The notes: generated by a model not told the origin, from the sequence alone. A stretch of DNA of 64,000 nt from Pseudarthrobacter phenanthrenivorans Sphe3 (GCF_000189535.1 NC_015145.1:4092001-4156000), one strand, 5' to 3'; numbered from the stretch's first letter, positions 24,577 through 33,033 are shown. A program made the numbers and translations.

Positions 24577-25493
24577 GCCAGCTGCCTGATCCGGCGGGCC
24601 GGAAAGACCGCCATCCTGCGGCATTGGCTGCCCGCTTCGTCCAGGGGAACGGGGATCAAGCGGGCAGCGATCCCGGCGGCCTCTGCCGCCGTCGGCCGTT
24701 CTGCACTGTCCATGGCGGTCAGGGACCGGAGGAACGAACACCACCGCGGCCCCAGGGAGTCGGGGACGTCCGGGCTGCGTAGGGTCCTCGCAACGAGTGA
24801 CTCGATGGCGGTCCCGGGAAAGGCCTTGGATCCGGTCAGCAGTTCCAGCAGGACCAGGCCCATGGCGTAGACGTCCCAGGATGCGCGTGCGGGACCGCCC
24901 GAGGCCTGCTCGGGGCTCATGTAGTGGACGGTTCCGGACGAGATTCCCGGTTCAGGAGCTGCCCCGTCAGCGGCTGCGATGCCGAAGTCGATGATTCGGA
25001 CCGGGCTCCTCCTCAGCCCGCTCAGCATCAAGTTCCCCGGCTTGATGTCCCGGTGGACCAGCCCTTGTCCGTGCAGGTGGGCAAGGGCACTGAAAAGTCC
25101 GGTGGCCCACCCTGCAACGGTCCCGGGGGTGCAGGCGCCGCTGCGGCATGCCTCGGCGAGGCTCGTGCCCAGAGCCAGCTCTTCGACCAGGAAGGGGCGG
25201 CCCGCGAGGTGCGTACCGGCCGGCATCACGCCCTGGCGGATAAACCTGACGATGGACGGGTGCTGCACTGCGGCCAGGACGTCAGCTTCGGTGTTGATCC
25301 GCAGTATGTGCTTTCCGGATGTCCCCACAGCCACTTTGACGGCTACGTCTGGCCCGCCGGCCCGATCAACGGCGCGGAAGACCTCGGCCAAGGAACCCCG
25401 GCCCAGAAGCTCCTTGAGCTGGTAGCGGTTTGCCACAATCGGCTGCCCGGCGTGTTGGCCGGTCCGGATCAGCAGCGGCGTGCCGGCAGTCAT
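24573..25493 (-). CDS. Soluble Ser/Thr protein kinase (Hanks type)
   Basis: A 306-residue kinase consisting almost only of the catalytic domain. All key residues are present: GRGSLAEVF glycine loop (31-39), VAVKV lysine K53, helix C Glu E69, HRDIKPGN with D149, IIDFG with D169, and GTVHYMSPEQ in the activation segment. It has no transmembrane helix or PASTA repeats, unlike PknB-type receptors, and a short Arg-rich C-terminal tail. The start is ATG 25493, which overlaps the stop of the upstream small protein as ATGA, so the two proteins are made together and probably act together. Substrates are unknown. Confidence 0.88.
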   Translation of the reverse strand: MTAGTPLLIRTGQHAGQPIVANRYQLKELLGRGSLAEVFRAVDRAGGPDVAVKVAVGTSGKHILRINTEADVLAAVQHPSIVRFIRQGVMPAGTHLAGRPFLVEELALGTSLAEACRSGACTPGTVAGWATGLFSALAHLHGQGLVHRDIKPGNLMLSGLRRSPVRIIDFGIAAADGAAPEPGISSGTVHYMSPEQASGGPARASWDVYAMGLVLLELLTGSKAFPGTAIESLVARTLRSPDVPDSLGPRWCSFLRSLTAMDSAERPTAAEAAGIAARLIPVPLDEAGSQCRRMAVFPARRIRQLA

Positions 25494-25810
25494 GCGGAGA
25501 GGGGCAGGGCATGTGGGGCGTGGGACTCGGCAGCCTGAGCAGGGGATGTGCGGGCGTACGGTGAGCGGATCCAGGCGTCGAGCTGGAAGCCGCACCGGCA
25601 GCGCCAGACGGGCGGAAGGTGGACGGGACCCTCGTCGGCCGGTTCGAACGTATAGCCGACGGCGGCGGGACCGACAGCGGGGGTGACCAGTTCCATGGCG
25701 GTTCCGCAGTGCATAGCCGGTTCAGTGCCGGGAGCGCCCGGGAAGCCGGAAGGAGCAGTGGACGGCAAATCCAGGGGCAAAAGCTCAGTAAAGGTAACCA
25801 ACACGCTCAC
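25490..25810 (-). CDS. Small Cys-containing protein coupled to the Ser/Thr kinase
   Basis: A 106-residue protein that I do not recognise. It has an MHCG segment (H34, C35) and a WRCRCGFQLDAWIR segment (C71, C73), which together with H64 could bind a metal, with a Pro-rich N-terminus and a C-terminal Ala/His tail. It starts at a GTG at 25810 or, better spaced from GGAG, the GTG two codons later at 25804. The 4-bp ATGA overlap with the kinase indicates translational coupling. Its promoter region carries four CTAG sites. It could be a regulator or substrate of the kinase; that is inference from position. Confidence 0.6.
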   Translation of the reverse strand: MSVLVTFTELLPLDLPSTAPSGFPGAPGTEPAMHCGTAMELVTPAVGPAAVGYTFEPADEGPVHLPPVWRCRCGFQLDAWIRSPYARTSPAQAAESHAPHALPLSA

Positions 25811-25855
25811 GACTCCGGCTGTAAGTAAGTACGGGAATAATCGTAAGCATACATA

Positions 25856-25885
25856 TAGCTAGTCGATCTAGCTAGTCAGGCTAGT
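25856..25885. promoter_or_regulatory. CTAG-rich repeat cluster in the promoter of the kinase operon
   Basis: The perfect inverted repeat TAGCTAG-TCGAT-CTAGCTA (25856-25874) is followed by a further GCTAGT, giving three direct GCTAGT copies (25858, 25871, 25880) and four CTAG tetranucleotides in 26 bp. A possible minus-strand promoter (CTGACT, 16 bp, TATATG) brackets it. CTAG is typically rare in bacterial DNA, so this is probably an operator, perhaps of the adjacent MarR protein. Confidence 0.55.
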
Positions 25886-26391
25886 TACTTTTCTTCGTGG
25901 CGTGATTGCTGCAGCGCTTTGGTCATCCGTTCAAGGAACTCCACCACCACACGCGCTTCATCAGCGGTCAAGGCCTCGGCGACGGTCATCATCTCCCGGT
26001 GCATGGCACCCAGGGTTACCCGGACCTCCCGGTCCGATTCAACAGTAGGCACTACCACCACGGAGCGCCTGTCGCTGGGGTGGGCTTCCCTGCGAACATG
26101 GCCGCTGGCAACAAGCCTGTCAATAAGGGAAGTTGTTGAGGCGCTGGTAATTCCGAGGAACTGGCTGATGTCCTTGGGTACCACCGACTTGCCCGAGGCC
26201 TGCGCGCGGAGAAGGTAACGGAGGGCAAGGATGTCCGTTTCGCCCATGCCCATGGAGTCGCGGGTGGCCCGGCGTACCGTGGTCTCAGCGGTCCGGTAGT
26301 CCCGCAGGGACTTCAGCACCGCAGCGCTGTAATCCAGTTGACCGTCCGGCCCGTACCAGTAGCCGGAGCCTTCGTTACCCGTAGAACCCAT
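25885..26391 (-). CDS. MarR-family transcriptional regulator
   Basis: A 168-residue winged-helix regulator. The DNA-binding core spans about residues 45-110: MGETDILALRYLLRAQASGKSVVPKDISQFLGITSASTTSLIDRLVASGHVRREAHPSDRRSVVVVPT, with the recognition helix in SASTTSLIDRLV and the wing at HPSDRRS. N- and C-terminal helices would form the dimer. It is divergent from a GNAT acetyltransferase gene. A CCTAG-N12-CTAGG site lies 9 bp before its start codon and suggests autoregulation. The ligand is unknown. Confidence 0.88.
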   Translation of the reverse strand: MGSTGNEGSGYWYGPDGQLDYSAAVLKSLRDYRTAETTVRRATRDSMGMGETDILALRYLLRAQASGKSVVPKDISQFLGITSASTTSLIDRLVASGHVRREAHPSDRRSVVVVPTVESDREVRVTLGAMHREMMTVAEALTADEARVVVEFLERMTKALQQSRHEEK

Positions 26392-26399
26392 GCAATCAT

Positions 26400-26421
26400 C
26401 CTAGACCAGCTGATAACTAGG
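26400..26421. promoter_or_regulatory. CTAG-containing inverted repeat upstream of the MarR gene
   Basis: CCTAG (26400-26404) and CTAGG (26417-26421) form an inverted repeat with 12 bp between. Two more CTAG copies lie at 26505-26508 and 26510-26513 near the acetyltransferase promoter. The motif is shared with the cluster at 25856-25885, downstream of the MarR gene. Confidence 0.45.
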
Positions 26422-26512
26422 CAACCAAGCGACCTGGCCCGGCTCCGTCAAAAAGCGTTATCCGGGCCATAACCGGCGGGAAACACCGGCGTAACGGCCG
26501 TCTCCTAGCCTA

Positions 26513-26537
26513 GATTCGCATAACCCTTCGGCGAATC
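26513..26537. repeat. Short inverted repeat just upstream of the GNAT gene
   Basis: GATTCGC (26513-26519) is repeated in inverted orientation as GCGAATC (26531-26537), 9 bp before the ATG. It could form a small hairpin in the leader or bind a regulator. Confidence 0.4.
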
Positions 26538-26545
26538 GAGGCAGA

Positions 26546-27049
26546 ATGCAGACCAACCCGCGGCTCAACATCAGGCAGGTTCCCTGGTCCAATCCCGTAG
26601 GTGCCGACCTCCGCCGCGCCCAGCGGGCCGAACTCGACGCCCGCTTTGGTACCCCTGACCACGAACCCGGCCCGCCGCCGTCGGGCGCTGATTGCGCTGT
26701 CTTCCTGGTGGCCTACGACAAAGGATCAGGCCAGCCAGTGGGCTGCGGCGGGCTGCGCATGCTCGACGCCACTACGGCAGAGATCAAGCGGCTCTACGTC
26801 CTGCCCTATACCCGGGGCTCCGGGGTGGCGAGTTCAATCCTGGCGGCCCTTGAGGCGGAAGCCTTCAGGCAGGGAATCACGCGAATCAAGGCAGAAGCAG
26901 GATCCGCGCAACCGGACGGGCGGAATTTCTACCAGAACTCCGGCTTCGAACCCGTCCCCAATTTCGGGCCGTACGTGGGGGTTGCACACTCCTACTGCTA
27001 CGCCAAGAGCATCAATGCCCGCAGCGCCGCCCAGACGGCGATGGCGTAG
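26546..27049 (+). CDS. GNAT-family N-acetyltransferase
   Basis: A 167-residue acetyltransferase. The core GNAT strands are visible as DCAVFLVAYDKGSGQPVGCGGLRML and AEIKRLYVLPYTRGSGVASSILAALEAEAFRQGI, where RGSGVAS is the acetyl-CoA pyrophosphate-binding loop (R/Q-x-x-G-x-A/G). YQNSGFEPV near residue 130 is the usual C-terminal motif. Substrate unknown. Divergence from a MarR gene with CTAG-type sites in both flanks suggests control by it. Confidence 0.85.
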   Translation: MQTNPRLNIRQVPWSNPVGADLRRAQRAELDARFGTPDHEPGPPPSGADCAVFLVAYDKGSGQPVGCGGLRMLDATTAEIKRLYVLPYTRGSGVASSILAALEAEAFRQGITRIKAEAGSAQPDGRNFYQNSGFEPVPNFGPYVGVAHSYCYAKSINARSAAQTAMA

Positions 27050-27369
27050 GGCGGGGCATACGGGCGGCTCGTCACGCCGGGTAGGCCTGTATCTACACGG
27101 AGATCACCAACGACAGGGACAGGATCCCCAGACACCACCCCACGGAGGCCGTACCTCAGGACTGACAACGGACAGGACGCACGACGGCGGCGGGCGGCAA
27201 GGAGTTAACTCGACGTTAACGCCGGAGGCACCAACCGTTCCTGCGGCTGGACCAGAGTGGACAGCCGGGCTGTTTATCGAATCGATAGCAATAAGGCCCG
27301 GATTTTGCCGTGTCCGGCTATAGGCTGGCCGGACATGCTCCGATTCCAGTCCAGAAATGAGTCCTGATC
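27050..27369 (+). promoter_or_regulatory. Upstream region of the binding-protein ABC operon
   Basis: A 320-bp stretch in which I see no real gene. It contains two GTTAAC hexamers 11 bp apart (27204-27209 and 27215-27220), about one helical turn. It also holds a perfect 13-bp palindrome TATCGA-A-TCGATA at 27275-27287, and a -10-like TATAGG at 27319-27324 with no good -35 partner, which suggests an activator-dependent promoter. The palindrome lies about 32 bp upstream of the -10. Confidence 0.5.
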
Positions 27370-28443
27370 GTGCGTAAATTCCAAGCTTTGGTCGCCGCCG
27401 CCGTCGCCGCCACCCTCCTTGCCGGATGCGGAGGGGGATCAGCTACCCCCGCGGCTTCGGGCGACGCCTCCTCGGCGCCTGCCGCCAGCGGCGAAACCCT
27501 GGTTGTCTACACCAATTCCAACGGGGAAGGCCGCGGCGAATGGGTGACTGCCAAGGCCGCCGAGGCCGGCTTCAAAATCGAGATCGTGGGTGCCGGTGGC
27601 GCTGATGCCACCAACAAACTCATCGCCGAGAAGAACAATCCGATCGCCGACGTAGCGTTCGGGCTGAACAACATGTACTTCTCGCAGATCACCGCAGAGG
27701 GTGCCCTCGAGCCTTATGAACCGAGTTGGGCAGGGGACGTGGACAAGTCCCTAAGCGACGGTGAAACCTACTGGCCCCTGGTGAAGCAGGCCATCCTGCT
27801 GGGCTACAACTCGGACAAGATCTCGAAGGACAACGCACCCCGGGACTGGACGGACCTGTGGACCAAGGACGAGTTCAAGGACCGCTACGAACGGGTGACC
27901 GGCCTGGGCACAGCAACGGCACAGCTCGTCTTTGCAGGGATCCTCAGCCGCTACCGGGACGATTCCGGCGACCTGGGCATCTCGGACGAGGGCTGGAAGC
28001 AGGTGGAGCAGTACTTCCAGAACGGAAGCCCGGCGGTGGCAAAGACGGACCTCTTTGCCCGGATTGCTTCCGGGGAAGTGGACATGGGCCAGATGCCGTC
28101 CTCGATCATCGCCGAGCGTGAGAAGTCCTTCAAGGTGAACGTCGAGGCAGTGGTCCCGTCCGTGGGTGTCCCCCTGGCCGTGGAACAGATCGCCCTGGTG
28201 AAGGGAACGAAGAAGGAAGAGCAAGCCAAGAAGTTTATCGACTGGTTCGGCAGCGCCGAGGTTCAGGGCGAGTTTGCCAAGCAGTTCAATTCCATGCCGG
28301 TCAACAAGGGTGCCGAAGCGCAGGCAAACCCCGAGGTGGTGGACTTCTTCGCGAACCTCAAGCAGCAGGACATCGACTGGGAGTTCGTGCAGGAGAACAT
28401 GGGCGCCTGGGTGGAGAAGATCGAGCTCGAATACATGACGTAA
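27370..28443 (+). CDS. ABC transporter substrate-binding lipoprotein (family 1, ferric/phosphonate-type)
   Basis: A 357-residue lipoprotein starting with GTG at 27370. The signal peptide ends in lipobox LAGC (C20), followed by an Ala/Ser linker and then the type 2 periplasmic-binding fold: LVVYTNSNGEGRGEWVTAKAAEAG, IADVAFGLNNMYFSQI, YWPLVKQAILLGYNSDKI. It resembles FbpA/AfuA- and PhnS-like proteins that bind Fe3+ or 2-aminoethylphosphonate. I do not see the adjacent Tyr-Tyr pair of classical ferric-binding proteins, so the ligand is uncertain. It is the first gene of a complete three-gene importer with a fused permease. Confidence 0.85.
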   Translation: MRKFQALVAAAVAATLLAGCGGGSATPAASGDASSAPAASGETLVVYTNSNGEGRGEWVTAKAAEAGFKIEIVGAGGADATNKLIAEKNNPIADVAFGLNNMYFSQITAEGALEPYEPSWAGDVDKSLSDGETYWPLVKQAILLGYNSDKISKDNAPRDWTDLWTKDEFKDRYERVTGLGTATAQLVFAGILSRYRDDSGDLGISDEGWKQVEQYFQNGSPAVAKTDLFARIASGEVDMGQMPSSIIAEREKSFKVNVEAVVPSVGVPLAVEQIALVKGTKKEEQAKKFIDWFGSAEVQGEFAKQFNSMPVNKGAEAQANPEVVDFFANLKQQDIDWEFVQENMGAWVEKIELEYMT

Positions 28444-28498
28444 CCGGTCCGCTGCCGGCCCCGTCAACCCGACCTTCGCTTCACCAGACAGGTTTGCC

Positions 28499-29569
28499 AT
28501 GATCCGCTTGGACAACATCGAAGTCTCCTTTGGTGATTTCACCGCCATCCCCAACCTTGACCTGCACGTGCGGCCAGGCGAGTTCTTTACTCTCCTGGGG
28601 CCGTCCGGCTGCGGGAAAACGACGGCGCTCCGCACCCTGGCGGGATTCATCCAGCCCACCAGGGGTACGGTGCACGTGGACGGAAAGGATGTCACCCGGC
28701 TTCCCAGCGACAAGAGGCAGGTGGGCATGGTGTTCCAGAACTATGCCCTCTTCCCCAGCATGAGCGTGTGGGAAAACATCGCCTTTGGCCTCCGGGTCCG
28801 GAAGGAGAAGCCGGCGGACAGCAACCACCTGGTCCGGGATATTGCCGGGCGGGTGGAGCTGAGCGATGAGCAGCTGTCCAAGAACGTGGCGGAGCTGTCC
28901 GGCGGACAGCAGCAGCGCGTGGCGGTGGCACGGGCGCTGGTACTGCGGCCCAAGATCCTCCTCCTGGACGAACCGCTGTCCAATTTGGACGCCAAGCTGC
29001 GCCACCAGCTCCGGCAGCAGCTCAAGGACCTGCAAAGTGAATTCGGCATCACCACGGTATATGTCACCCATGACCAGGATGAAGCCCTGGCCATGAGCGA
29101 CCGTGTAGCCGTCTTCAACAAGGGGGTGGTGGAGCAGGTGGGAACTCCCCAGGAGATCTATGACAGGTCAGCGACGGAGTTCGTGTGCAACTTCATCGGA
29201 GACAGCTCAGCGTTAACGCCGGAATTCGTGGCGGAGTTGAACCGTGTGTCCGGGGCCCGGCTCAGCACCGACGCCAAGTCCTACCTTCGGGTGGAAAAGG
29301 CGTCCCTGAACCCTTCGCCGGAAGGAGGGCCCGCCGTCGGCCTCCCCGGCACGGTGGTCTCCCGGACCTACCACGGCCTGCACAGCCGCTACGTGGTGCG
29401 GAGCCAGGGGGCGGATATCCGCCTGCTCGTGAAGGAAGACGGCGGCGCCCACCCTGAACCGGGCGCGGAAACCATGGTCTACCTCCAGCCGGCGCACGTC
29501 CTCCAGTACCACTCCGGGACGGGGACGGCGCTTCCGCACCAGGACCCGGCGGCAGCAGTCCTGCCATGA
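28499..29569 (+). CDS. ABC transporter ATP-binding protein (FbpC/PotA/PhnT-type)
   Basis: A 356-residue ATPase that drives the importer. Walker A is GPSGCGKTT (near residue 36), the Q-loop VFQNYALFP, the signature LSGGQQQRVAVARAL, Walker B ILLLDEPLSNLD, and the H-loop YVTHDQDEALAMSDR. A C-terminal TOBE-like domain (about 270-350) follows, as in iron, spermidine and phosphonate importers. The stop overlaps the permease ATG by four bases (ATGA). Confidence 0.92.
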   Translation: MIRLDNIEVSFGDFTAIPNLDLHVRPGEFFTLLGPSGCGKTTALRTLAGFIQPTRGTVHVDGKDVTRLPSDKRQVGMVFQNYALFPSMSVWENIAFGLRVRKEKPADSNHLVRDIAGRVELSDEQLSKNVAELSGGQQQRVAVARALVLRPKILLLDEPLSNLDAKLRHQLRQQLKDLQSEFGITTVYVTHDQDEALAMSDRVAVFNKGVVEQVGTPQEIYDRSATEFVCNFIGDSSALTPEFVAELNRVSGARLSTDAKSYLRVEKASLNPSPEGGPAVGLPGTVVSRTYHGLHSRYVVRSQGADIRLLVKEDGGAHPEPGAETMVYLQPAHVLQYHSGTGTALPHQDPAAAVLP

Positions 29570-31383
29570 GCGGCTCCGGCGTCCGCGGCATGGTCCGCTC
29601 CCCCTTCGTGCTGGTGGTTGGCGCAGTCCTGACCTGGTTCATTGCGGCGTTCCTGGTGTGGCCCAACATCAACGTCCTGCTAGCCACGTTCTTCCCCGAC
29701 GGCAGCTTCTCCGGGCGGGCGGCGGAGAAGCTCTTTTCGTCCCAGCGGGCCATGAAGGCGCTGGGCAACAGCTTCCTGCTGGCAGTGGCCCTGTCCATCA
29801 CCGTGAACCTGGTGGGCGTCTTCATTGTCCTGGTTACGCACTATTTCCGGATCCGGGGTTCACGGATCCTTTTCCTAGGCTATGCGTCCACGTTCATTTA
29901 CGGCGGCATTGTCCTGGCTGCCGGGTACAAGTTCATCTACGGGGACAAGGGAATCGTCACGTCGCTGCTGGTGAAGGTCTTTCCCGGCATGGATCCGGCA
30001 TGGTTCTCCGGCTTCTTCGCCGTGCTGGTGGTGATGACCTTCGCCACCACCACCAACCACATGCTGTTCGTGGCCAACGCGCTGAAGGGCATCGACTACC
30101 AGACCATCGAAGCAGCCCGGAACCTCGGGGCCTCCACCTGGACCATCCTGCGGCGGATTGTACTGCCCATGCTCAAACCAACCCTGTTCGCCGTCACCAT
30201 CCTGTCCTTCCTCACTGGGCTGGGTGCCCTGAGTGCACCCCAAGTGCTTGGGGGGCGCGACTTCCAGACCATCACCCCGATGATCCTGACCTTCACCAAC
30301 AGCCCTACCTCACGGGACCTGGCCGCCCTGCTGGCCGTGATCCTGGGCCTGGCCACCATCCTCATGCTCGCCGTCATGTCCCGCCTGGAAAAGGGCGGCA
30401 CCTACTTCTCGGTATCCAAGGTGTCCTCCGCACTGCAGAAGCAGGAGATCACCAACCCCATGGCCAATGTGGTGGTCCACGCCGTGGCTTACCTGCTGTT
30501 TGCTGTTTACACACTGCCTGTAGTGCTGATTGTGCTGTACTCCTTCGCGGACGGTGCCGCTATCCAAACCGGCCAGCTCTCGCTCGGCAGCCTGACGCTG
30601 GAGAACTATGAGCGGGTTCTCACCCAACAATCGGGACTGCGGCCGTTCATCGTGAGCGTGGTGTACAGCGCCCTGGCTGCAGTGATCGCCGTGGGCGGCC
30701 TGCTGTTTGTGGCCCGGCTCCTGCAGAAGTACAAGAACTGGGTGGCCGCGGCCTTCGAATACCTGCTCCACATTCCGTGGATCCTGCCGTCCGCACTGCT
30801 GGCCCTGGGCCTGATCATCAGTTACGACCATCCCAATCCGCTGGTGGGCGGCGCTGTACTGACCGGAACCACAGTGATCCTGCTGATTGCCTTCGTGACG
30901 GTGAAGATCCCCTTCACCCTGCGCATGCTCAAAGCATCCTTCGCCTCAGTGAACTCCTCGTTGGAGGAAGCAGCGGCCATCATGGGCGCCAAGACGCTGT
31001 ATGTATTCCGGCGGATCCTGCTGCCGCTGGTACTGCCGGCCGCCGCTGCCATCACCGCCCTGAACTTCAACAGCCTGCTGGACGACTACGACACCGCAAT
31101 CTTCCTGGCCCACCCCCTGGTTCAGCCGCTGGGCCTGGTGATCAAGGCGAACACGGACGGCGCGGAAGGCGTTGACGGGATTGCCAACACGTTCGTCTAC
31201 ACGGTGCTCTTGATGGTCATCACCGGCGTGACCATGTACCTCGTCTACGGACGCTCCAGCAGGGGCCGCTCCAAGCGGAAGCGGCTGCCTGCCGTTCCGC
31301 CCGCATCGCCAGTGCCGGGGCCGGGACTTCCCGGAAGGCCCGCCGCGGAGGATGCCGCGCAGCCGGCAGCTCCGGCGCGCTGA
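29566..31383 (+). CDS. ABC transporter double permease (two fused membrane domains)
   Basis: A 605-residue permease with two homologous membrane domains of about six helices each, forming the whole pore in one chain as in FbpB/ThiP. Each half has an EAA loop that docks to the ATPase: EAARNLGASTWTILRRIVLP near residue 185 and EEAAAIMGAKTLYVFRRILLP near 467. The C-terminal 40 residues are a basic then Pro/Ala-rich cytoplasmic tail. Its stop codon abuts the stop of the convergent monooxygenase gene with no gap (TGATCA at 31381-31386). Confidence 0.9.
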   Translation: MSGSGVRGMVRSPFVLVVGAVLTWFIAAFLVWPNINVLLATFFPDGSFSGRAAEKLFSSQRAMKALGNSFLLAVALSITVNLVGVFIVLVTHYFRIRGSRILFLGYASTFIYGGIVLAAGYKFIYGDKGIVTSLLVKVFPGMDPAWFSGFFAVLVVMTFATTTNHMLFVANALKGIDYQTIEAARNLGASTWTILRRIVLPMLKPTLFAVTILSFLTGLGALSAPQVLGGRDFQTITPMILTFTNSPTSRDLAALLAVILGLATILMLAVMSRLEKGGTYFSVSKVSSALQKQEITNPMANVVVHAVAYLLFAVYTLPVVLIVLYSFADGAAIQTGQLSLGSLTLENYERVLTQQSGLRPFIVSVVYSALAAVIAVGGLLFVARLLQKYKNWVAAAFEYLLHIPWILPSALLALGLIISYDHPNPLVGGAVLTGTTVILLIAFVTVKIPFTLRMLKASFASVNSSLEEAAAIMGAKTLYVFRRILLPLVLPAAAAITALNFNSLLDDYDTAIFLAHPLVQPLGLVIKANTDGAEGVDGIANTFVYTVLLMVITGVTMYLVYGRSSRGRSKRKRLPAVPPASPVPGPGLPGRPAAEDAAQPAAPAR

Positions 31384-32439
31384 TCAGCCTGCCGGACCGC
31401 TGACGACGGCGGCGGGTCCGTTCCGCCGTCGGGCAAGGTTGAGCAGGCGGTCACGGAAGGGCTGGGCGGCGTCCGCGAGGGCCACTTTCATGAGTGCCGC
31501 AGATGCGAGGCTCAGCGCCTGGGTGCGGAGCCGACGCCGGCGGTCGTAGGACCTGAGGGCTTCCCCAACCGGTCTCGTGTTCAGCAGCCCTGCGAGCGTG
31601 ACCGCGTCCACCAGCGATTCGCAGGCTCCCCTGCCGAGGTTGGGCGTCATGGCGTGTGCGGCGTCGCCGACCAGGACTGCGTTGCCACGGACATAGGACG
31701 CCAGCGGCGGTGTGGTCCAGATGCGCTGGGCGAGTGAAAGCTCGGGGGTGGCTGCGGCAAGCACACTGCGGATGGCAGGTGCGTGCTGGGCAAAGTGGTG
31801 CCTCGCTTCCTCAAGGATTGACGCGACGTCGATGCCGGCAGGACCGAGGTTGGAACGGTAGCTCGCGTACCAGTTTGTTCCCCCGGCTGCATTCGCCAGG
31901 CCGAACAGGTCGCCGCGCCCCCAGTACTCGCCCACGTCCGCAGGGTTAACCGGGGCAGGGAGGACACCGCGCACGGCGAGGTAGGGCGTAAGCCTGGCGG
32001 CAGTCCTTCCACCCCAGATGGCCCTGCGGACGGCACTGTGCACACCATCGGCACCCACCACGATGTCCGCGCCGGACGGGACGGCATCCACCCGCCTGGT
32101 GATCCGGCTGACCGACCGCGGGACCGAGGCATCGAGCAGGCGGAGGAGGTCAATCCTGGAAATGCCAAACATGTCGCCGCCATTCACGGTAACCCAGGGC
32201 TCGCCCGCGGCGTCCCGTATCGATCCGCTGCCGATCACCGGGCTCACGGCACGGGCCTTGTCGAGGACACCAACTTCTGCCAGCGCACGCTGGGCATTGG
32301 GCCACATAGCCAGGACGGTGCCCACTACCGGCAGCTCAGGCCGCTTCTCGTACACCGTCACCTCGAAGCGGTCCTGATCAAGGCATGCTGCGAGCGCCAG
32401 GCCCGCTATCCCTCCGCCAACGATCGAGATTGTTTCCAT
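31384..32439 (-). CDS. FAD-dependent monooxygenase (group A, PHBH fold)
   Basis: A 351-residue flavoprotein hydroxylase. The N-terminal dinucleotide fold GGGIAGLALAACL binds the FAD ADP half, the middle motif DIVVGADGVHSAVRR is the DG motif, and NAVLVGDAAHAMTPNLGRGACESLVDA is the GD motif that binds the riboflavin ribityl. It probably hydroxylates an aromatic or other small molecule with NAD(P)H and O2. It is divergent from a TetR gene over a 54-bp gap with an inverted repeat. The substrate is unknown. Confidence 0.87.
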   Translation of the reverse strand: METISIVGGGIAGLALAACLDQDRFEVTVYEKRPELPVVGTVLAMWPNAQRALAEVGVLDKARAVSPVIGSGSIRDAAGEPWVTVNGGDMFGISRIDLLRLLDASVPRSVSRITRRVDAVPSGADIVVGADGVHSAVRRAIWGGRTAARLTPYLAVRGVLPAPVNPADVGEYWGRGDLFGLANAAGGTNWYASYRSNLGPAGIDVASILEEARHHFAQHAPAIRSVLAAATPELSLAQRIWTTPPLASYVRGNAVLVGDAAHAMTPNLGRGACESLVDAVTLAGLLNTRPVGEALRSYDRRRRLRTQALSLASAALMKVALADAAQPFRDRLLNLARRRNGPAAVVSGPAG

Positions 32440-32450
32440 GCCGCAATTTT

Positions 32451-32464
32451 ACTACTTTTGTAGT
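32451..32464. promoter_or_regulatory. Probable TetR operator between monooxygenase and regulator
   Basis: A perfect inverted repeat ACTAC-TTTT-GTAGT in a 54-bp AT-rich divergent gap. It lies 12 bp from the monooxygenase start and 30 bp from the regulator start. Confidence 0.55.
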
Positions 32465-32493
32465 GGTTCGCTAGGGGCAATTACACTGAGGCC

Positions 32494-33033
32494 ATGCCTG
32501 ACCGCCGCACGGAACTGATGGATGCCGCCCTGACGGTGGTGGCGGACAAAGGAATGAAGGGTCTCACGCACCGTGCCGTTGATGCGGCGGCACAGTTTCC
32601 TGAGGGCACCACCTCCAACTACTACCGGAGCCGCGCCGCCCTCGTGGAGGCCGTCCTGGAGCGGCTGCTGGAGCTGGACGCCGCGCTCCTGGAGGAGCAG
32701 GACCCGGCCGGACCGCCCCGGGACATCGAGGAGCTGGCAGACCAGCTTTCCAGGCTGGTGCTGGCCCTCGCCGGGCGGCAGGCGGGCCTCACCCGGGCGC
32801 GCATGGCACTCTCGCTGGACCGGCCGGAGTCGGTGACGGCCGGGCATTTCCGGCTGGTGGGCGGCCTGGAGCAGGCCCTCACCGCTCTGGGGGTTGCGGA
32901 CGCGTCCGCCCGCGCCCGGGACGTTGCGGACTACGGCGACGGCGTCCTGCTCCACCTGCTCACCGTCAGGCGGGACGAACAGCCCGACGCCGCGGCCATC
33001 GCCGCAGCGGTCCGGCGGCTGATTGCGCCCTGA
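32494..33033 (+). CDS. TetR-family regulator
   Basis: A 179-residue regulator. The HTH is at residues 6-50: RTELMDAALTVVADKGMKGLTHRAVDAAAQFPEGTTSNYYRSRAAL, where the usual Y-x-H/Y-F segment is SNYYRSR. The C-terminal two thirds are helical and should bind a ligand. Divergence from a flavin monooxygenase suggests that it represses that gene and responds to its substrate. Confidence 0.85.
   Translation: MPDRRTELMDAALTVVADKGMKGLTHRAVDAAAQFPEGTTSNYYRSRAALVEAVLERLLELDAALLEEQDPAGPPRDIEELADQLSRLVLALAGRQAGLTRARMALSLDRPESVTAGHFRLVGGLEQALTALGVADASARARDVADYGDGVLLHLLTVRRDEQPDAAAIAAAVRRLIAP

Noticed and set aside
26601..27323. 240-codon plus-strand frame overlapping the GNAT gene and the following gap
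   Set aside because: It overlaps the acetyltransferase in another frame and is Arg/Pro/Ser-rich with no motif; the tail in the gap is simply open by high GC.
27370..28443. Firm assignment of the importer to ferric iron
   Set aside because: The adjacent Tyr pair expected near the C-terminal domain of FbpA-type proteins is not visible, so only a general family call is given.
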